A stretch of DNA of 64,000 bases from assembly GCF_023051145.1 (NCBI RefSeq), contig NZ_JALKFS010000005.1, forward strand, positions 2,931,733 through 2,995,732, in the 5' to 3' direction. Shown here piece after piece: positions 8,188 to 19,472 of this stretch; within the stretch, counting starts at the first letter, position 1, and every line of letters begins with the position of its first letter. Below the pieces are notes generated by a model. The model had not been told where the DNA came from. It was given only the letters and a program-made list of their open reading frames with translations, and did not search any database. The stretch comes from Williamsia sp. DF01-3 (lineage in GTDB: Bacteria > Actinomycetota > Actinomycetes > Mycobacteriales > Mycobacteriaceae). The position numbers were made by a program, and so were the translations under genes.

Positions 8188-9341
8188 CTCACGACGACAT
8201 CGACGACTTCGACGGCATCGGCGAATCGGGTTACCCGATCACCGACCCGGAACCGGTCAACCGAACCGTCAACGCCGGCCGGATCACGGCAGACGGCGAC
8301 CTCGACAACAGCCTTCGTCCCAAGTCGCTCGGCGACTTCATCGGTCAGCCGAGGGTGTGCGAACAGCTGGAGCTGGTGCTGCAGGCGGCGCGCGGCCGTG
8401 GTGGCACCCCCGACCACATTCTGCTGTCGGGTCCACCGGGCCTGGGCAAGACCTCGTTGGCAATGATCATCGCGGGGGAGATGGGTGCCGCCCTGCGGGT
8501 CACGTCCGGCCCCGCGCTCGAGCGGGCCGGGGACCTCGCCGCGATGCTGTCGAACCTGGTCGAAGGAGACGTTCTCTTCATCGACGAGATCCACCGCATC
8601 GCTCGGCCCGCCGAGGAGATGCTGTATCTCGCGATGGAGGATTTCCGCGTCGACGTGGTGGTGGGCAAGGGGCCGGGTGCCACGTCCATCCCGCTGGACG
8701 TCGCACCGTTCACCTTGGTCGGCGCCACCACGCGTTCGGGCGCTCTGACGGGCCCACTGCGGGACAGATTCGGTTTCACCGCACACATGGAGTTCTACGA
8801 GGAAAGTGAACTCGAGCGTGTCCTGAGCCGGTCGGCGGGCATCCTGGGGATCACGATGGAGCCGGACGCCGGTGCCGAGATCGCATCCCGCTCCCGCGGT
8901 ACCCCCCGGATCGCCAACCGTCTCCTGCGGCGGGTGCGCGACTACGCGGAAGTAAGGGCGGACGGCGTCGTCGACCTCGCGGTGGCCCGGGCTGCCCTGA
9001 CCGTCTACGACGTCGACGAACTCGGGTTCGATCGGCTCGACCGGGCTGTTCTCGGTGCTCTGGTCCGTGGCTTCGGCGGCGGACCGGTAGGAGTGTCCAC
9101 CTTGGCCGTCGCGGTCGGGGAGGAGCCGGCCACGGTGGAAGAGGTGTGCGAACCATTTCTCGTGCGTGCCGGGATGATCGCCCGCACCCCGCGGGGAAGG
9201 GTCGCGACCGCCGCTGCGTGGCACCACCTCGGTCTCACGCCGCCTGCCGGCGCCCTGAACGGTTCGTTCGGTGTGCGCGTGCGCGAGGACGGGTCCGCCA
9301 TGATGTCGCTGTTCGGTGACGACGACCCGGCCGCGATCTGA
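8184..9341 (+). CDS. ruvB: Holliday junction branch migration helicase RuvB
   Basis: A 385-residue AAA+ motor driving branch migration. Walker A is [11 protein letters not shown], Walker [10 protein letters not shown], sensor 1 [10 protein letters not shown], the arginine finger lies in GPLRDRFG, and sensor 2 is [17 protein letters not shown] winged-helix domain follows ([23 protein letters not shown]). About 30 acidic, probably disordered residues precede the conserved [12 protein letters not shown] core, longer than in many homologues. The ATG overlaps the ruvA stop. Confidence 0.96.
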   Translation: MTHDDIDDFDGIGESGYPITDPEPVNRTVNAGRITADGDLDNSLRPKSLGDFIGQPRVCEQLELVLQAARGRGGTPDHILLSGPPGLGKTSLAMIIAGEMGAALRVTSGPALERAGDLAAMLSNLVEGDVLFIDEIHRIARPAEEMLYLAMEDFRVDVVVGKGPGATSIPLDVAPFTLVGATTRSGALTGPLRDRFGFTAHMEFYEESELERVLSRSAGILGITMEPDAGAEIASRSRGTPRIANRLLRRVRDYAEVRADGVVDLAVARAALTVYDVDELGFDRLDRAVLGALVRGFGGGPVGVSTLAVAVGEEPATVEEVCEPFLVRAGMIARTPRGRVATAAAWHHLGLTPPAGALNGSFGVRVREDGSAMMSLFGDDDPAAI

Positions 9342-9461
9342 CATTTCTCAGCCGGAGCTCAGCGGCGAATTCGGGTCCGGCACGCCCGGGATGGCACACT
9401 GGGTGTGATGGCGAGCGCTGCTCGTGTGCACGAATGACAATCAAGGACTGAACACACCACC

Positions 9462-9875
9462 ATGGAATTGATATTTCCTATCCTGCTGGTCTTCTTGGTC
9501 GGCTTCATGATCCTGTCCGTTCGTCGCCAGAAGAAGGCGATGTCCGCGGCTCAGGAGATGCAAGACTCGCTCCAGATCGGCGCACGTATCCAGACCACCT
9601 CGGGCGTCTACGGCACTGTTGCCGGGCTGGCCGACGGAACCGTTGACCTCGAGACCGCCGATGGCGTTGTCACTCGCTGGAACCGGCTGGCGATCCGTGA
9701 GGTCGTCCATGCCGACGACCTCGCCGACAGCTACCCCGGCGTCGGGCTGATCGACAACACCGAATCCGACGACGACGACTTCGGCTTTGCCGACCACGGC
9801 ACCGCGGACAGTTATGCCGATCACGACGACTCGATCACTCTCGAGAAGTCTCGCGGAGACCAAGACAAGTCATAG
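9462..9875 (+). CDS. yajC: Preprotein translocase subunit YajC
   Basis: A 137-residue protein with one N-terminal transmembrane helix (LIFPILLVFLVGFMIL) and the YajC cytosolic domain (SLQIGARIQTTSGVYGTVAGL, TVDLETADGVVTRW). YajC joins SecDF at the SecYEG channel. The last 40 residues are an acidic tail rich in Asp, Ser and His, absent from compact homologues. It is separated from secD by 126 bp holding a long hairpin. Confidence 0.92.
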   Translation: MELIFPILLVFLVGFMILSVRRQKKAMSAAQEMQDSLQIGARIQTTSGVYGTVAGLADGTVDLETADGVVTRWNRLAIREVVHADDLADSYPGVGLIDNTESDDDDFGFADHGTADSYADHDDSITLEKSRGDQDKS

Positions 9876-9891
9876 AGCTCTCCCGGCCGAG

Positions 9892-9954
9892 GGGGCGTCA
9901 CACGGACGTGCGCGACATCGTCGATGTCGGAGCACGTACCGTGACGGACGCCCC
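9892..9954. other. Extended imperfect hairpin between yajC and secD
   Basis: Four nested arm pairs build one long stem: GGGGCGTC (9892-9899) with GACGCCCC (9947-9954), CACGG (9901-9905) with CCGTG (9939-9943), ACGTGC (9906-9911) with GCACGT (9932-9937), and CGACAT (9913-9918) with ATGTCG (9924-9929) around the loop CGTCG. That is 25 pairs with small bulges. No T-run follows, so it is not a classical intrinsic terminator. It could be an RNA processing or stability element, or an SD-distal control structure for secD. Confidence 0.75.
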
Positions 9955-10001
9955 TGCGGTCTGCACGGGGTTCGTAGGACAACTGAGGAGACGTAGGCAG
10001 C

Positions 10002-11564
10002 GTGGCATCGTCGTCAAACCGTGAAGTACCTCCGTCACGGATGTTGATCGTCTTTTTCCTGTTGATGATCGTGGTGTACGGGCTGGTGTTCTTCACCGGC
10101 AGCAGAGAAGCGACCCCGAAACTCGGTATCGACCTCCAGGGCGGGACGCGGGTCACCCTCACCGCACGTACCCCTGACGGCAGCGCACCGAGCCGGGACC
10201 AGCTCGACAAGGCCAAACAGATCATCGAGCAGCGGGTCAACGGCCTCGGCGTCTCCGGGTCCGAGGTGATCATCGACGGTGACAACCTGGTGATCACAGT
10301 TCCCGGTGACGACGGCAAACAGGCCCGCACCCTCGGGCAAACCGCGTTGCTCTATGTGCGCCCCGTCGCCGATGTCCAGGCGGCCACCCCCCAGCCCAAC
10401 GCTCCGCCCGCTCCCGAGGGACAGACGTCCGAACAGGCGATCGCAGAGGCCAAGGCACTGCGGCAGGCGCCCAAGGACGCGAACACGGATGCCCTCAGAG
10501 CACAGATGGCAAAGATGAACTGCGATCCCTCAGCGCCGGATCCGTTGCAGGGCAACGACGATCCCGAGCAGTTCCTGGTGACCTGCTCCGAGGACGGCAC
10601 CCAGGTGTATCTGCTCGAACCGCAGATCATCAAGGGCAGCGACATCGACAAGGCCGAGGCCGGGACCACCCAGGGTGCAGGCGCATGGATCGTGCGGTTG
10701 GACTACAAGGGTGGCGCCCGCGACTTCTGGTCGAGCTACACCGCCCAGAACATCGGCAAGGCAACAGCTTTCACCCTGGACTCCAAGGTGGTCAGCGCCC
10801 CGCAGATCAACGGCGCCATCAACGGCACCACCGAGGTGAGTGGCGACTTCACCCAGACCGAGGCCAAAGATCTTGCCAACGTCCTCAAGTACGGGTCGTT
10901 GCCCCTGTCGTTCAAGGCATCTGACGCCCAGACGGTGTCCGCGACCCTCGGCTGGTCGTCGCTCAAGGCCGGTCTGATCGCAGGCCTGATCGGTCTGATC
11001 GCGGTTTTCATCTACGCCTTGGCGTACTACCGGATGCTCGGGATCCTGACGGTTCTGTCGCTGACCCTGTCGGGGATCATGGTCTACGGGATCATGGTCC
11101 TGCTCGGCAGGTACATCAACTTCACCCTCGATCTCGCCGGCATCGCCGGTCTGATCATCGGTATCGGCATGACCGCGGACTCCTTTGTCGTCTACTTCGA
11201 GCGCATCAAGGACGAGATGCGTGAAGGCCGGAGCTTCCGCTCGGCTGTTCCACGCGGCTGGGCGCGAGCCAAGCGCACCATTTGGTCGGGCAACGCGGTC
11301 AGCCTGATCTCGGCCGGTGTGCTGTACTTCCTCGCCGTCGGTGACGTGAAGGGATTCGCGTTCACCTTGGGATTGACGACCATCCTGGACGTCGCGGTGG
11401 TCTTCCTCGTGACCTATCCGTTGGTGGTCTACGCATCCCGGTCGAACTTCCTGTCCAAGCCGAGCGTGAACGGTCTCGGCGGGGTCACCCAGGTGGCGAA
11501 GGAGCGGCGCCAGGCGGCAGCCGAGCGTCCCACCACGACTTCGGGAGGAGTGCGCAATGGCTGA
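10002..11564 (+). CDS. secD: Protein translocase subunit SecD
   Basis: A 520-residue membrane protein that, with SecF, uses the proton gradient to pull secreted proteins off the Sec channel. Visible features are an N-terminal transmembrane helix, the D1 motif [13 protein letters not shown], a large periplasmic P1 region, the [18 protein letters not shown] motif before the second membrane block, and five C-terminal helices including [19 protein letters not shown], the RND-type proton-path motif. The GTG start at 10002 follows GAGGAG. Its last 8 bp overlap secF. Confidence 0.95.
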   Translation: MASSSNREVPPSRMLIVFFLLMIVVYGLVFFTGSREATPKLGIDLQGGTRVTLTARTPDGSAPSRDQLDKAKQIIEQRVNGLGVSGSEVIIDGDNLVITVPGDDGKQARTLGQTALLYVRPVADVQAATPQPNAPPAPEGQTSEQAIAEAKALRQAPKDANTDALRAQMAKMNCDPSAPDPLQGNDDPEQFLVTCSEDGTQVYLLEPQIIKGSDIDKAEAGTTQGAGAWIVRLDYKGGARDFWSSYTAQNIGKATAFTLDSKVVSAPQINGAINGTTEVSGDFTQTEAKDLANVLKYGSLPLSFKASDAQTVSATLGWSSLKAGLIAGLIGLIAVFIYALAYYRMLGILTVLSLTLSGIMVYGIMVLLGRYINFTLDLAGIAGLIIGIGMTADSFVVYFERIKDEMREGRSFRSAVPRGWARAKRTIWSGNAVSLISAGVLYFLAVGDVKGFAFTLGLTTILDVAVVFLVTYPLVVYASRSNFLSKPSVNGLGGVTQVAKERRQAAAERPTTTSGGVRNG

Positions 11565-12744
11565 CACCGACCGCCGGGCACCCACCAGCGACGCCGACTT
11601 CACCGCCGCGACCAACCGGTCGCTGCTGTCCCGCCTCTACACGGGTACCGGTGCCTTCGAGATCGTCGGCCGCCGGCGCATGTGGTTCATGATCACCACC
11701 GCGCTTGTGCTCATCTCGCTCGCGAGTATCGGGATCCGCGGATTCACGCTCGGGATCGAGTTCGAGGGCGGAACGCAGATTTCGTTCCCCAAGACCGGTG
11801 AGGTGTCGACGAGCGAGGTCGAGTCGACCTACTCCGAGGCCATGGGCGAGGATCCGCAATCGGTCCAGACCGCGGGGTCGGGGGCAAGTCAGACCGTGCA
11901 GATCCGGACCGAGACCCTCGACGCACAGCAGCTGATCAAGGTCACCGATGCGTTGTCGGACGAGTTCGGGCTCGCGCCCAACGACGTGAGTTCGTCCGAC
12001 GTCAGCTCCACCTGGGGCGGGGAGATCACCGAGAAGGCACTGATCGCGCTGGCGGTGTTCCTGGTGCTGGTCACGATCTACATCGCCATCCGTTTCGACA
12101 AGGAGATGGCGGTGGCAGCGATCGCTGCGCTGTTCTTCGACATCGCCACCACGGCGGGCATCTACTCCCTTGTCGGCTTCGAGGTGACACCGGCGACGGT
12201 GATCGGTTTCCTGGCGATCCTGGGCTTCTCTCTCTACGACACCGTAGTGGTCTTCGACAAGGTGGAAGAGAACGTCCGCGGGGTGCTGCACACCACCCGG
12301 CGCACCTATGCCGAGCAGGCCAATCTCGCGGTGAACCAGACCCTGATGCGATCGATCAACACCACGGTCATCTCGGTACTCCCGGTGCTGTCCCTGATGG
12401 TCATCGCGGTGTGGGTGTTGGGAGTGGGCACCCTCAAGGACCTCGGACTGGTCCAGATGGTCGGTGTCGTCACCGGCACGTTCTCGTCGATCTTCTTGGC
12501 GACCCCGCTGCTCGCCACGCTCAAAGAACGGCGTAAGGACATCGGCTCCCACACCCGGAAGGTGCTGGCCCGTCGGAGCGAGCGTGAGGGTCGATCGGTG
12601 CCGGCAACCGATGACGTCGCACCCGCAGTCGGTAGCACCACCACGTTGACCAAGACCGCCCCCGCGCCGGTTCGAGCGCAGCGGTCGGGAAGCGCCCCAC
12701 ATGCAGGGGCGCGTCCGTCGGGTAAGCGGCGCCGCAAACGCTAA
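11557..12744 (+). CDS. secF: Protein translocase subunit SecF
   Basis: A 395-residue partner of SecD. It has the conserved [13 protein letters not shown] after the first transmembrane helix and a five-helix block with [22 protein letters not shown], the SecF signature. The last 65 residues are basic and proline/alanine rich, ending in KRRRKR, presumably cytosolic. The start lies inside the secD end, so translation is coupled. A solute-binding lipoprotein follows immediately. Confidence 0.95.
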   Translation: MADTDRRAPTSDADFTAATNRSLLSRLYTGTGAFEIVGRRRMWFMITTALVLISLASIGIRGFTLGIEFEGGTQISFPKTGEVSTSEVESTYSEAMGEDPQSVQTAGSGASQTVQIRTETLDAQQLIKVTDALSDEFGLAPNDVSSSDVSSTWGGEITEKALIALAVFLVLVTIYIAIRFDKEMAVAAIAALFFDIATTAGIYSLVGFEVTPATVIGFLAILGFSLYDTVVVFDKVEENVRGVLHTTRRTYAEQANLAVNQTLMRSINTTVISVLPVLSLMVIAVWVLGVGTLKDLGLVQMVGVVTGTFSSIFLATPLLATLKERRKDIGSHTRKVLARRSEREGRSVPATDDVAPAVGSTTTLTKTAPAPVRAQRSGSAPHAGARPSGKRRRKR

Positions 12745-12755
12745 CCTGTGCGGTG

Positions 12756-14462
12756 ATGAGAACCCGCGCACTGCTTGCCGCATCGCTGGCGATGGTGTGT
12801 GGGACGGCAGTGGTCGCGGGTTGCTCAGAAGACACCGAACTCTCGGTGAACTACCTGATCGACGGTGCGGTCACCACATACAACACCGAGACGTTGAACG
12901 GTGGCATCGGCGGCGGACAGATGGCTCTGGCGCGGGTGTTGCCCGGATTCAGCTACCTCGGGCCCGATGGACGCGTCATCGCGGACACCGACATCGGAAC
13001 CGCGACGCCACAGCCGGTTGATCCTTCTCGTCTGACGGTGAACTACCAGATCAATCCCCGGGCCGTGTATTCCGACGGGGTACCGCTGACCTGCGATGCG
13101 ATGACGTTGGCGTGGGCTGCCCACAGCGGGCGTTTCTCCGGATTCGAACCCGTCACCACCGCGGGCTATCGCGACATCGAACGCGTCGAGTGCGCCCCCG
13201 GCGCCAAGACGGCGACCGTGACGTTCCGGCCAGGCCGCGCCTATCGCGACTGGAAGGGACTGTTCGGGGCGGGAACGCTGATCCCTCCTCAGGTGGTCGC
13301 CCGGGCGTCGGGTGTGCCGGACGTCGTCGGGCCCATCAGCCGAGGCGACCGCCGCGTCCTGGGACAGATGGCCCGGATCTGGAACACGGGTCTGTCGATG
13401 ACACCCGGCGAGTTCGAACCCGCAGACTTCCCTGCACTGGGCCCCTATCGGGTGCAGGACTACACCCGAGGCGGCGGACTGGTGCTGTCGGCCAACGACC
13501 GATGGTGGGGCCAACCCGCCGGTGAACAACAGCTGACCCTGTGGCCGCGGTCCACTGCGATGAGTGACGATTTCGCAGACGGAAAAGGTGACTCGAAGGT
13601 CGACGTGCTCGACATCGGGGCCGGAACCTACAGCGCCGTGGACCCGGCGCCGCGCCGACAGTCCAGCACCACCGCGGCACCACCCGCTGGACCGATGCCA
13701 CCGGCCTCGCTGGGGGTCGAGCGGATCGTCATGGCCGGTCGCGGTGTGTTCGCCACCTCGGCAGCGCGCCGCGCGTTCGCCGCGTGCGTGCCCCGTGACG
13801 GTCTCGCCCGTGAGTTCGGCCGCGGGGCACCCATCGCCAACAACCATCTGCTCGGGCCCGGTGACCTGCTCACCGGTGCACTCGACGCCGAGTTCGGTCG
13901 CGACTATCTGCGGGCCGACCCCGAGCGTGCCGCACGGGAAGCCCGCGAGTCAGGGGCAGGCGCTCCCATGACCGTCCGCATCGGATATCTCGGACCGGAT
14001 ATGCGCAGGGGTCAGATGGTGGCCGCCATCACGGCCAGCTGCCAGCGTGCCGGCATCACGGTGGTCGACGCCGCCTCCGAGACCATCGGTCCGGCGAGTC
14101 TCGGCGCCGACGTGGATGCCTTGGTCACCGCTTCCGGCAACGGATTCGCCGCAACGGGCGCAGCCGATCCCATCCGGGATTCCTACGCCTTCCATCGAAG
14201 CGATCCGAGCAACATCGGGAAGTACTCGAACGCGAGGGTCTCGGCGCTGATCGACCAGCTCGCGGTGACAGTTCGGCCCGCGGGTCAGCTCCCTCTCCTT
14301 CGCGAGATCGAGTTGTTGCTGTGGCAGGACATGCCGGCTCTCCCGTTGTTCGTCGAGCCGCGAACGCGGCTTTCGGGAGACAATGTGGACAACGTGGTGC
14401 CCGGGAACGCTCGCGTCGGTACGGGATGGAACATTGATCGCTGGATGCTGTCGGACACCTGA
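12756..14462 (+). CDS. Solute-binding (family 5-like) lipoprotein
   Basis: About 568 residues, secreted and lipid-anchored: the signal peptide ends in the lipobox VVAGC. The mature part resembles extracellular solute-binding family 5 (oligopeptide/dipeptide-type) proteins: LTVNYQINPRAVYSDGVPL, then CDAMTLAWAAHS, FPALGPYRVQDY, and the C-terminal LPLFVEPRTRL. No permease or ATPase genes are adjacent. It sits directly behind secF, as a lipoprotein does in Mycobacterium tuberculosis, so it may work with secretion or envelope assembly rather than a classical transporter. GTG 12753 and ATG 12756 are both possible starts. TAACCT at 12742-12747 could be a -10 for a leaderless transcript. The ligand is unknown. 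Confidence 0.82.
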   Translation: MRTRALLAASLAMVCGTAVVAGCSEDTELSVNYLIDGAVTTYNTETLNGGIGGGQMALARVLPGFSYLGPDGRVIADTDIGTATPQPVDPSRLTVNYQINPRAVYSDGVPLTCDAMTLAWAAHSGRFSGFEPVTTAGYRDIERVECAPGAKTATVTFRPGRAYRDWKGLFGAGTLIPPQVVARASGVPDVVGPISRGDRRVLGQMARIWNTGLSMTPGEFEPADFPALGPYRVQDYTRGGGLVLSANDRWWGQPAGEQQLTLWPRSTAMSDDFADGKGDSKVDVLDIGAGTYSAVDPAPRRQSSTTAAPPAGPMPPASLGVERIVMAGRGVFATSAARRAFAACVPRDGLAREFGRGAPIANNHLLGPGDLLTGALDAEFGRDYLRADPERAAREARESGAGAPMTVRIGYLGPDMRRGQMVAAITASCQRAGITVVDAASETIGPASLGADVDALVTASGNGFAATGAADPIRDSYAFHRSDPSNIGKYSNARVSALIDQLAVTVRPAGQLPLLREIELLLWQDMPALPLFVEPRTRLSGDNVDNVVPGNARVGTGWNIDRWMLSDT

Positions 14463-14543
14463 CCCGCGTTCTACAGACCACGCAGGCCCACCGAGGCGCA
14501 CGACGTCGACCGGTGGTAATCGAACAGATGAGGACTTGAGAAG

Positions 14544-15122
14544 ATGGACAGCCCCACCCAGGCCGGCCGCGAGGCACACACCGCTCGCGAGGCCTCGTCG
14601 GCAATCGAGCGGCTCACTCGCAAGGTGGCCGATTTTCCGTCGCCGGGAGTCCAGTTCAAAGATCTGTCACCCGTGCTGGCCGATCCGGCCGGGCTTCGTG
14701 CGGTGATCGCCGCACTCGCGGACTGCGACGCCGGTCGGATCGATTTGGTGGCGGGAATCGACGCGCGGGGATTTCTGTTGGGTTCAGGTGTGGCGCTAGA
14801 GCTCGGCACCGGGGTGCTGGCGGTCCGCAAGGCCGGCAAGCTGCCCCCGCCGGTGCTGATGCAGGAGTACACCCTCGAGTACGGATCCGCCTGCCTGGAG
14901 ATCCCGGCCGACGGCCTCGACCTCACGGGGATGCGGGTACTGATCGTCGACGACGTGCTCGCGACCGGAGGAACGGTCATCGCCGCGATCAAGCTGCTGC
15001 GCCAAGCCGGGGCGATACCGGTCGCGGTGGCCGTGGTGATGGAACTCGGCGCGCTCGGTGGACGGGCGGCAATCGGCGAGGCGGTCGGTGACATCGGGCT
15101 GTCTGCCCTGGCTCCGGGCTGA
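14544..15122 (+). CDS. apt: Adenine phosphoribosyltransferase
   Basis: Apt salvages adenine: adenine plus PRPP gives AMP and pyrophosphate. This 192-residue protein has the type I PRTase core: [15 protein letters not shown], the substrate loop [10 protein letters not shown], the flexible-loop region [20 protein letters not shown] and the PRPP-binding motif [13 protein letters not shown]. It lies just upstream of rel, the classical secDF-apt-rel arrangement, linking purine salvage to the enzyme that consumes GTP/GDP. Confidence 0.95.
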   Translation: MDSPTQAGREAHTAREASSAIERLTRKVADFPSPGVQFKDLSPVLADPAGLRAVIAALADCDAGRIDLVAGIDARGFLLGSGVALELGTGVLAVRKAGKLPPPVLMQEYTLEYGSACLEIPADGLDLTGMRVLIVDDVLATGGTVIAAIKLLRQAGAIPVAVAVVMELGALGGRAAIGEAVGDIGLSALAPG

Positions 15123-15188
15123 GGTCTAGGGTTGATGGACATGATCTGACTGGTAATTTTCGATCCTTCACGTCACAGGAGGTGACCG

Positions 15189-17552
15189 ATGGCCGAAGAG
15201 ACGCCTGGTGCTCTGACGCAGGCCCCGACCGGCGACAGCGTCGCCCCCGAGGCACCGCCGGCTGCGGACGTCGCCCCGGTCAAAGGGTCGAACGGTGCTG
15301 TCTCGACATCGGCCTCCCGCCGTGTCAGGGCTCGCCTGGCCCGACGGATGACCGCGACCAAGAGTTCGATCCGGCCGGTGCTCGAGCCCCTTGTCGCCCT
15401 TCACCGCGATGGCTACCCGAAAGCCGACGTCACCGTTCTCCAGCGCGCCTATGACACCGCGGAGGCCAAGCACAGCGGGCAGTTCCGCAAGTCCGGCGAC
15501 CCGTACATCACGCACCCGCTCGCGGTGGCCACCATCCTCGCCGACCTCGGAATGGACACCACCACACTGGTGGCGGCGCTGCTGCACGACACCGTCGAGG
15601 ACACGGGGTACTCCCTGGAACAGCTGTCCGAGGACTTCGGGCAAGAGGTCGCCCACCTCGTCGACGGTGTGACCAAGCTCGACAAGGTCGCTCTCGGCAA
15701 CGCGGCCGAGGCCGAGACCATCCGCAAGATGATCATCGCGATGGCCCGCGATCCGCGGGTCCTGGTGATCAAGGTCGCCGACCGCCTGCACAACATGCGC
15801 ACCATGCGCTTCCTGCCACCGGAGAAGCAGGCGCGCAAAGCCCGCGAGACCCTGGAAGTCATTGCGCCACTAGCTCATCGACTGGGCATGGCGACCGTCA
15901 AGTGGGAACTCGAAGACCTCGCCTTCGCCATCCTGCACCCAAAGCGTTACGAGGAGATCGTCCGTCTCGTCGCCGACCGGGCCCCCTCCAGAGACACCTA
16001 TCTGGCCAGGGTTCGTGCCGACATCATCAACGCGCTCACCGGATCTCGCATCACGGCGACCGTCGAGGGCCGGCCCAAGCACTACTGGTCGATCTATCAG
16101 AAGATGATCGTCAAGGGACGCGAGTTCGACGACATCCACGACCTCGTGGGTATGCGCATCCTGTGCGACGACCTACGGGACTGCTATGCCGCTGTGGGCG
16201 TGGTGCATTCACTCTGGCAACCGATGGCCGGCCGCTTCAAGGACTACATCGCCCAGCCTCGATTCGGGGTCTACCAGTCGCTGCACACCACCGTCATCGG
16301 TCCCGAGGGCAAGCCCCTCGAGGTCCAGATCCGCACCCGCGACATGCACCGCACGGCGGAGTTCGGGATCGCGGCCCACTGGCGATACAAGGAGACGAAG
16401 GGCAAGCACAGTTCCGACTCCGCCGAGATCGACGACATGGCGTGGATGCGGCAGTTGCTTGATTGGCAGAGAGAGGCTGCCGATCCCGGCGAGTTCCTCG
16501 AATCGCTGCGGTACGACCTCGCGGTCAAGGAGATCTTCGTCTTCACACCCAAGGGCGACGTGATCACCCTCCCCACCGGATCGACACCGGTGGACTTCGC
16601 CTACGCGGTCCACACCGAGGTCGGCCACCGCTGTATCGGGGCGCGGGTCAACGGTCGACTCGTCGCGCTCGAACGCACCCTCGAGAACGGGGAAGTCGTA
16701 GAGGTCTTCACCTCGAAAGCTGCCACCGCGGGGCCATCGCGGGACTGGCAGTCGTTTGTGGTCAGTCCGCGCGCCAAGGCGAAGATCCGGCAGTGGTTCG
16801 CGAAGGAACGCCGAGAGGAAGCTCTCGAGTCCGGCAAGGATGCCATCGCCAAAGAGGTTCGGCGAGGTGGACTTCCGATTCAGCGGCTGCTGAACAGCGA
16901 TTCCATGGGCGCGATTGCCCATGAGCTGCGTTTCACGGACGTGTCGGCGCTCTATGCCGCTGTCGGTGAGGGGCATGTCTCCGCGCGCCACGTGGTCAGT
17001 CGTCTGGTGGCCCAGCTCGGTGGACTCGAAGACGCCGAGGAAGAGCTCGCCGAACGGTCCACCCCGTCGACGATGCCGTCCCCGGCCCGCCAGACGGGCG
17101 ATGCCGGTGTGGTGGTCCCCGGCGCGGACGGCGTCCTGGCCAAACTCGCGAAGTGCTGCACTCCCGTTCCGGGCGACGAGATCATGGGATTCGTGACCCG
17201 CGGTGGGGGAGTGAGCGTGCATCGCACCGATTGCACCAACGCCGGAGCACTGCGCGAGCAGTCCGAACGGATCATCGAGGTCAAATGGGCGCCGTCGCCG
17301 TCGTCGGTATTCCTCGTCGCCATCCAGGTCGAGGCCCTCGACCGGTCGCGTCTGCTGTCGGACGTCACCCGCGTCCTCGCAGACGAGCGGGTGAACATCT
17401 TGTCGGCGTCGGTGACCACATCACGTGATCGCGTGGCCATCAGCAAGTTCACCTTCGAGATGGGTGACCCGAAGCATCTCGGCCACGTCCTCAACGTGGT
17501 CCGCAATGTCGAAGGCGTCTACGACGTCTACCGGGTCACCTCGGCCGCGTAG
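15189..17552 (+). CDS. rel: Bifunctional (p)ppGpp synthetase/hydrolase Rel
   Basis: Rel makes (p)ppGpp from ATP and GTP/GDP on starved ribosomes and hydrolyses it otherwise. The 787-residue protein has a variable N-terminus of about 70 residues, the HD hydrolase domain with LLHDTVEDT (near residue 133), the synthetase domain with [12 protein letters not shown] and the RELA loop [13 protein letters not shown] (residues about 290-325), a TGS domain from about 445 ([16 protein letters not shown]), a conserved Cys region ([14 protein letters not shown]) and a C-terminal ACT domain. Both HD and synthetase motifs are intact, so it should be bifunctional. An ideal AGGAGGTGA precedes ATG 15189. Confidence 0.97.
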   Translation: MAEETPGALTQAPTGDSVAPEAPPAADVAPVKGSNGAVSTSASRRVRARLARRMTATKSSIRPVLEPLVALHRDGYPKADVTVLQRAYDTAEAKHSGQFRKSGDPYITHPLAVATILADLGMDTTTLVAALLHDTVEDTGYSLEQLSEDFGQEVAHLVDGVTKLDKVALGNAAEAETIRKMIIAMARDPRVLVIKVADRLHNMRTMRFLPPEKQARKARETLEVIAPLAHRLGMATVKWELEDLAFAILHPKRYEEIVRLVADRAPSRDTYLARVRADIINALTGSRITATVEGRPKHYWSIYQKMIVKGREFDDIHDLVGMRILCDDLRDCYAAVGVVHSLWQPMAGRFKDYIAQPRFGVYQSLHTTVIGPEGKPLEVQIRTRDMHRTAEFGIAAHWRYKETKGKHSSDSAEIDDMAWMRQLLDWQREAADPGEFLESLRYDLAVKEIFVFTPKGDVITLPTGSTPVDFAYAVHTEVGHRCIGARVNGRLVALERTLENGEVVEVFTSKAATAGPSRDWQSFVVSPRAKAKIRQWFAKERREEALESGKDAIAKEVRRGGLPIQRLLNSDSMGAIAHELRFTDVSALYAAVGEGHVSARHVVSRLVAQLGGLEDAEEELAERSTPSTMPSPARQTGDAGVVVPGADGVLAKLAKCCTPVPGDEIMGFVTRGGGVSVHRTDCTNAGALREQSERIIEVKWAPSPSSVFLVAIQVEALDRSRLLSDVTRVLADERVNILSASVTTSRDRVAISKFTFEMGDPKHLGHVLNVVRNVEGVYDVYRVTSAA

Positions 17553-17578
17553 TCGACCCTGGTCGCTCACCGGGTCGA
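17553..17578. terminator. Hairpin between convergent rel and cyclophilin genes
   Basis: TCGACCC (17553-17559) pairs with GGGTCGA (17572-17578), and GGT/ACC extends the stem past one bulged T to a CGCTC loop. It begins right after the rel stop in the 43-bp gap between convergent genes, so it may terminate both. No T-run is present. Confidence 0.5.
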
Positions 17579-17595
17579 GACGGCCGAGGTGGCTC

Positions 17596-18546
17596 TCAGC
17601 TTCCGATCGTGGCGGTGGTGATGTCCACCGGGAGAACAGGTTTGCCATCTGACGGGTTCTCGTCGAGCGACCCGGTGGACTGGTTCGGACGCAAGCCGGG
17701 CACGATGCCGCCGGCGAGCACTTTGTCCAGCACCTGCAGGCCGGGCTCCTCGACCTTGCCGATCACCGTGTAATCGGCAGGCAGTACGCCGTCCTGGATC
17801 ACCATGAAGAACTGACTTCCGCCGGTTCCCGCGCCCGTTTCCTGGTTGGTGCCGCTGTTGGCCACCGCGATGGTGCCGCGGGGATACGTCACCGGTTGCG
17901 CTCCGGTGGTCGGGTCGGCCTCGCCGGCCGGCGCGAAGCCCGTCGGTAATTCGTCAGGACTCTGCCAGCCGGGCCCACCGCGACCGGTGGCGGTGGGGTC
18001 TCCGCACTGGAGCACCTTGAGTTGATCGCTGGTGAGCCGGTGGCAGGAGGTGTTGTCGAAGTAGTTCTCTTTGATGAGGCTCTCGAACGCGCCGACGTTG
18101 CAGGGGGCGTCCTTTCGGTTCAGCTGAACCGGGATTGCGCCCTGGCTGGTGTCGAAGACGACGTCGACCGTGCCCTCTTTGAGTTGCTTGTCGCCGGGCA
18201 TGGGCGCTTTACGCTGTTTGGCGGCACCGGCTTTGAGCTCACCGAGGAACTGCTGGAACTTGGGCTGCTGGTCAGCCGGGACCTCTGCCGGCACGGTGTC
18301 CGGCAGGCCTTCGAACGGGTCGGCGGTGTCCTCGACGTAGTTGCACGCGGTCCAGCGGGCCTTCTCGTTGTCGTCGGCGACCTTTTTCACGATGAGCGTG
18401 GTCGCCACCGCGGCGACGGCGACGACCAGCACCACGGACGTCGAGATGATGATGATCTTGCGCTTGCGCGCGGCCTGCTGCTGCCGCTCCAACCGCCGCT
18501 CCAGCTTGCGTTTCGCCGCCTGCCGTCGTTGCTCGTTGCTCGACAC
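17596..18546 (-). CDS. Membrane-anchored cyclophilin-type peptidyl-prolyl isomerase
   Basis: A 316-residue protein with a basic N-terminal tail rich in Arg/Lys and Gln, one transmembrane helix (IIIISTSVVLVVAVAAVAT), a linker, then a cyclophilin domain from about residue 125 (VDVVFDTSQGAIPVQL, ENYFDNTSCHRL, GTIAVANSGTNQETG, GSQFFMVIQD). It should catalyse proline isomerisation outside the membrane, assisting folding of secreted proteins. The chosen start is GTG 18546 (VSSNEQRRQ), with GGAGGATC upstream. It is convergent with rel, as is the ppi gene of M. tuberculosis. Confidence 0.92.
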   Translation of the reverse strand: MSSNEQRRQAAKRKLERRLERQQQAARKRKIIIISTSVVLVVAVAAVATTLIVKKVADDNEKARWTACNYVEDTADPFEGLPDTVPAEVPADQQPKFQQFLGELKAGAAKQRKAPMPGDKQLKEGTVDVVFDTSQGAIPVQLNRKDAPCNVGAFESLIKENYFDNTSCHRLTSDQLKVLQCGDPTATGRGGPGWQSPDELPTGFAPAGEADPTTGAQPVTYPRGTIAVANSGTNQETGAGTGGSQFFMVIQDGVLPADYTVIGKVEEPGLQVLDKVLAGGIVPGLRPNQSTGSLDENPSDGKPVLPVDITTATIGS

Positions 18547-18746
18547 CGCAGAGATCCTCCGTATAAATCGTCCGTCTCGCTGCACCCCGGGCGCGGGGCA
18601 TCCGGTGCGAGTCTGCCAGCAAATGCTGAGAGCACGTTATATGGGTGCGGCGTTGGCGCGCCGACTTCGGCACGTGGCCGGGGCGATCATGTTTTGCCGT
18701 GCTGGGATGATGAAGGAACACCTTCCCCGACCCAGGAGTGCAGACC

Positions 18747-19472
18747 ATGCTGATCACGGGCTTCCCCGCGGGCATGTTCGCCACCAACTGCTATGTGGTG
18801 GCGCCCGCCCCCGGTAGCGAGGCGATCATCATCGACCCAGGTCAGGACTCCGCTCCAGGAGTGCGCAAACTGCTGGCCGAGCATTCACTGACCCCGGTGG
18901 CAGTGCTGCTGACCCATGGGCACCTCGATCACACCTGGAACGCCACCGAATTGTGCGACGAATACGCCATTCCGGCATTCATCCATCCGGCTGACAGGCA
19001 CATGCTCGCCGACCCGGCGGCCGGAATCGGACGGGCACTCGGAGCGATGATCGGCGACACCGTCTTCCGGGAGCCGGAGAAGGTGATCGATCTCGCCGAT
19101 CGCGAAGATCTGGACGTCGCGGGGTTGTCGTTCTCGGTGGACCTCGCGCCGGGTCACACGCAGGGTTCGGTGCTGTTCGGTATCGACGTGGACACCCCGG
19201 AGGGGACTGTTCCGGTCTGCTTCGCGGGCGACGTGCTCTTTGCCGGTTCCATCGGCCGCACGGACCTGCCGGGCGGAGACCACCAACAACTGCTCGATTC
19301 CATCGCCGACCGGATGCTGGGGTTGCCGGACGAGACGTTGGTCCTGCCAGGGCACGGCGAGCAGACGACCATCGGTCGCGAACGTGCCGGCAACCCATTT
19401 TTGGCCGATCTGTCCCACCCCGGGCAGGATGGACCGGCCACCAACCGATCGAAGGGACGTCACGGACTGTGA
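18747..19472 (+). CDS. MBL-fold hydrolase, glyoxalase II-like
   Basis: A 241-residue metallo-beta-lactamase-fold protein. The metal motif is [10 protein letters not shown], with further ligands in [25 protein letters not shown] and [11 protein letters not shown]. This matches the hydroxyacylglutathione hydrolase-like group, but mycolata use mycothiol, so the true thioester substrate is uncertain. ATG 18747 is preferred over GTG 18738 because the GTG sits on the AGGAG ribosome-binding site. Its stop overlaps the hisS GTG start. Divergent from the cyclophilin gene across about 200 bp holding both promoters. Confidence 0.9.
   Translation: MLITGFPAGMFATNCYVVAPAPGSEAIIIDPGQDSAPGVRKLLAEHSLTPVAVLLTHGHLDHTWNATELCDEYAIPAFIHPADRHMLADPAAGIGRALGAMIGDTVFREPEKVIDLADREDLDVAGLSFSVDLAPGHTQGSVLFGIDVDTPEGTVPVCFAGDVLFAGSIGRTDLPGGDHQQLLDSIADRMLGLPDETLVLPGHGEQTTIGRERAGNPFLADLSHPGQDGPATNRSKGRHGL

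Noticed and set aside
11485-12783. 432-residue ORF on the minus strand
   Set aside because: Antisense shadow of secF, whose protein motifs are unmistakable.
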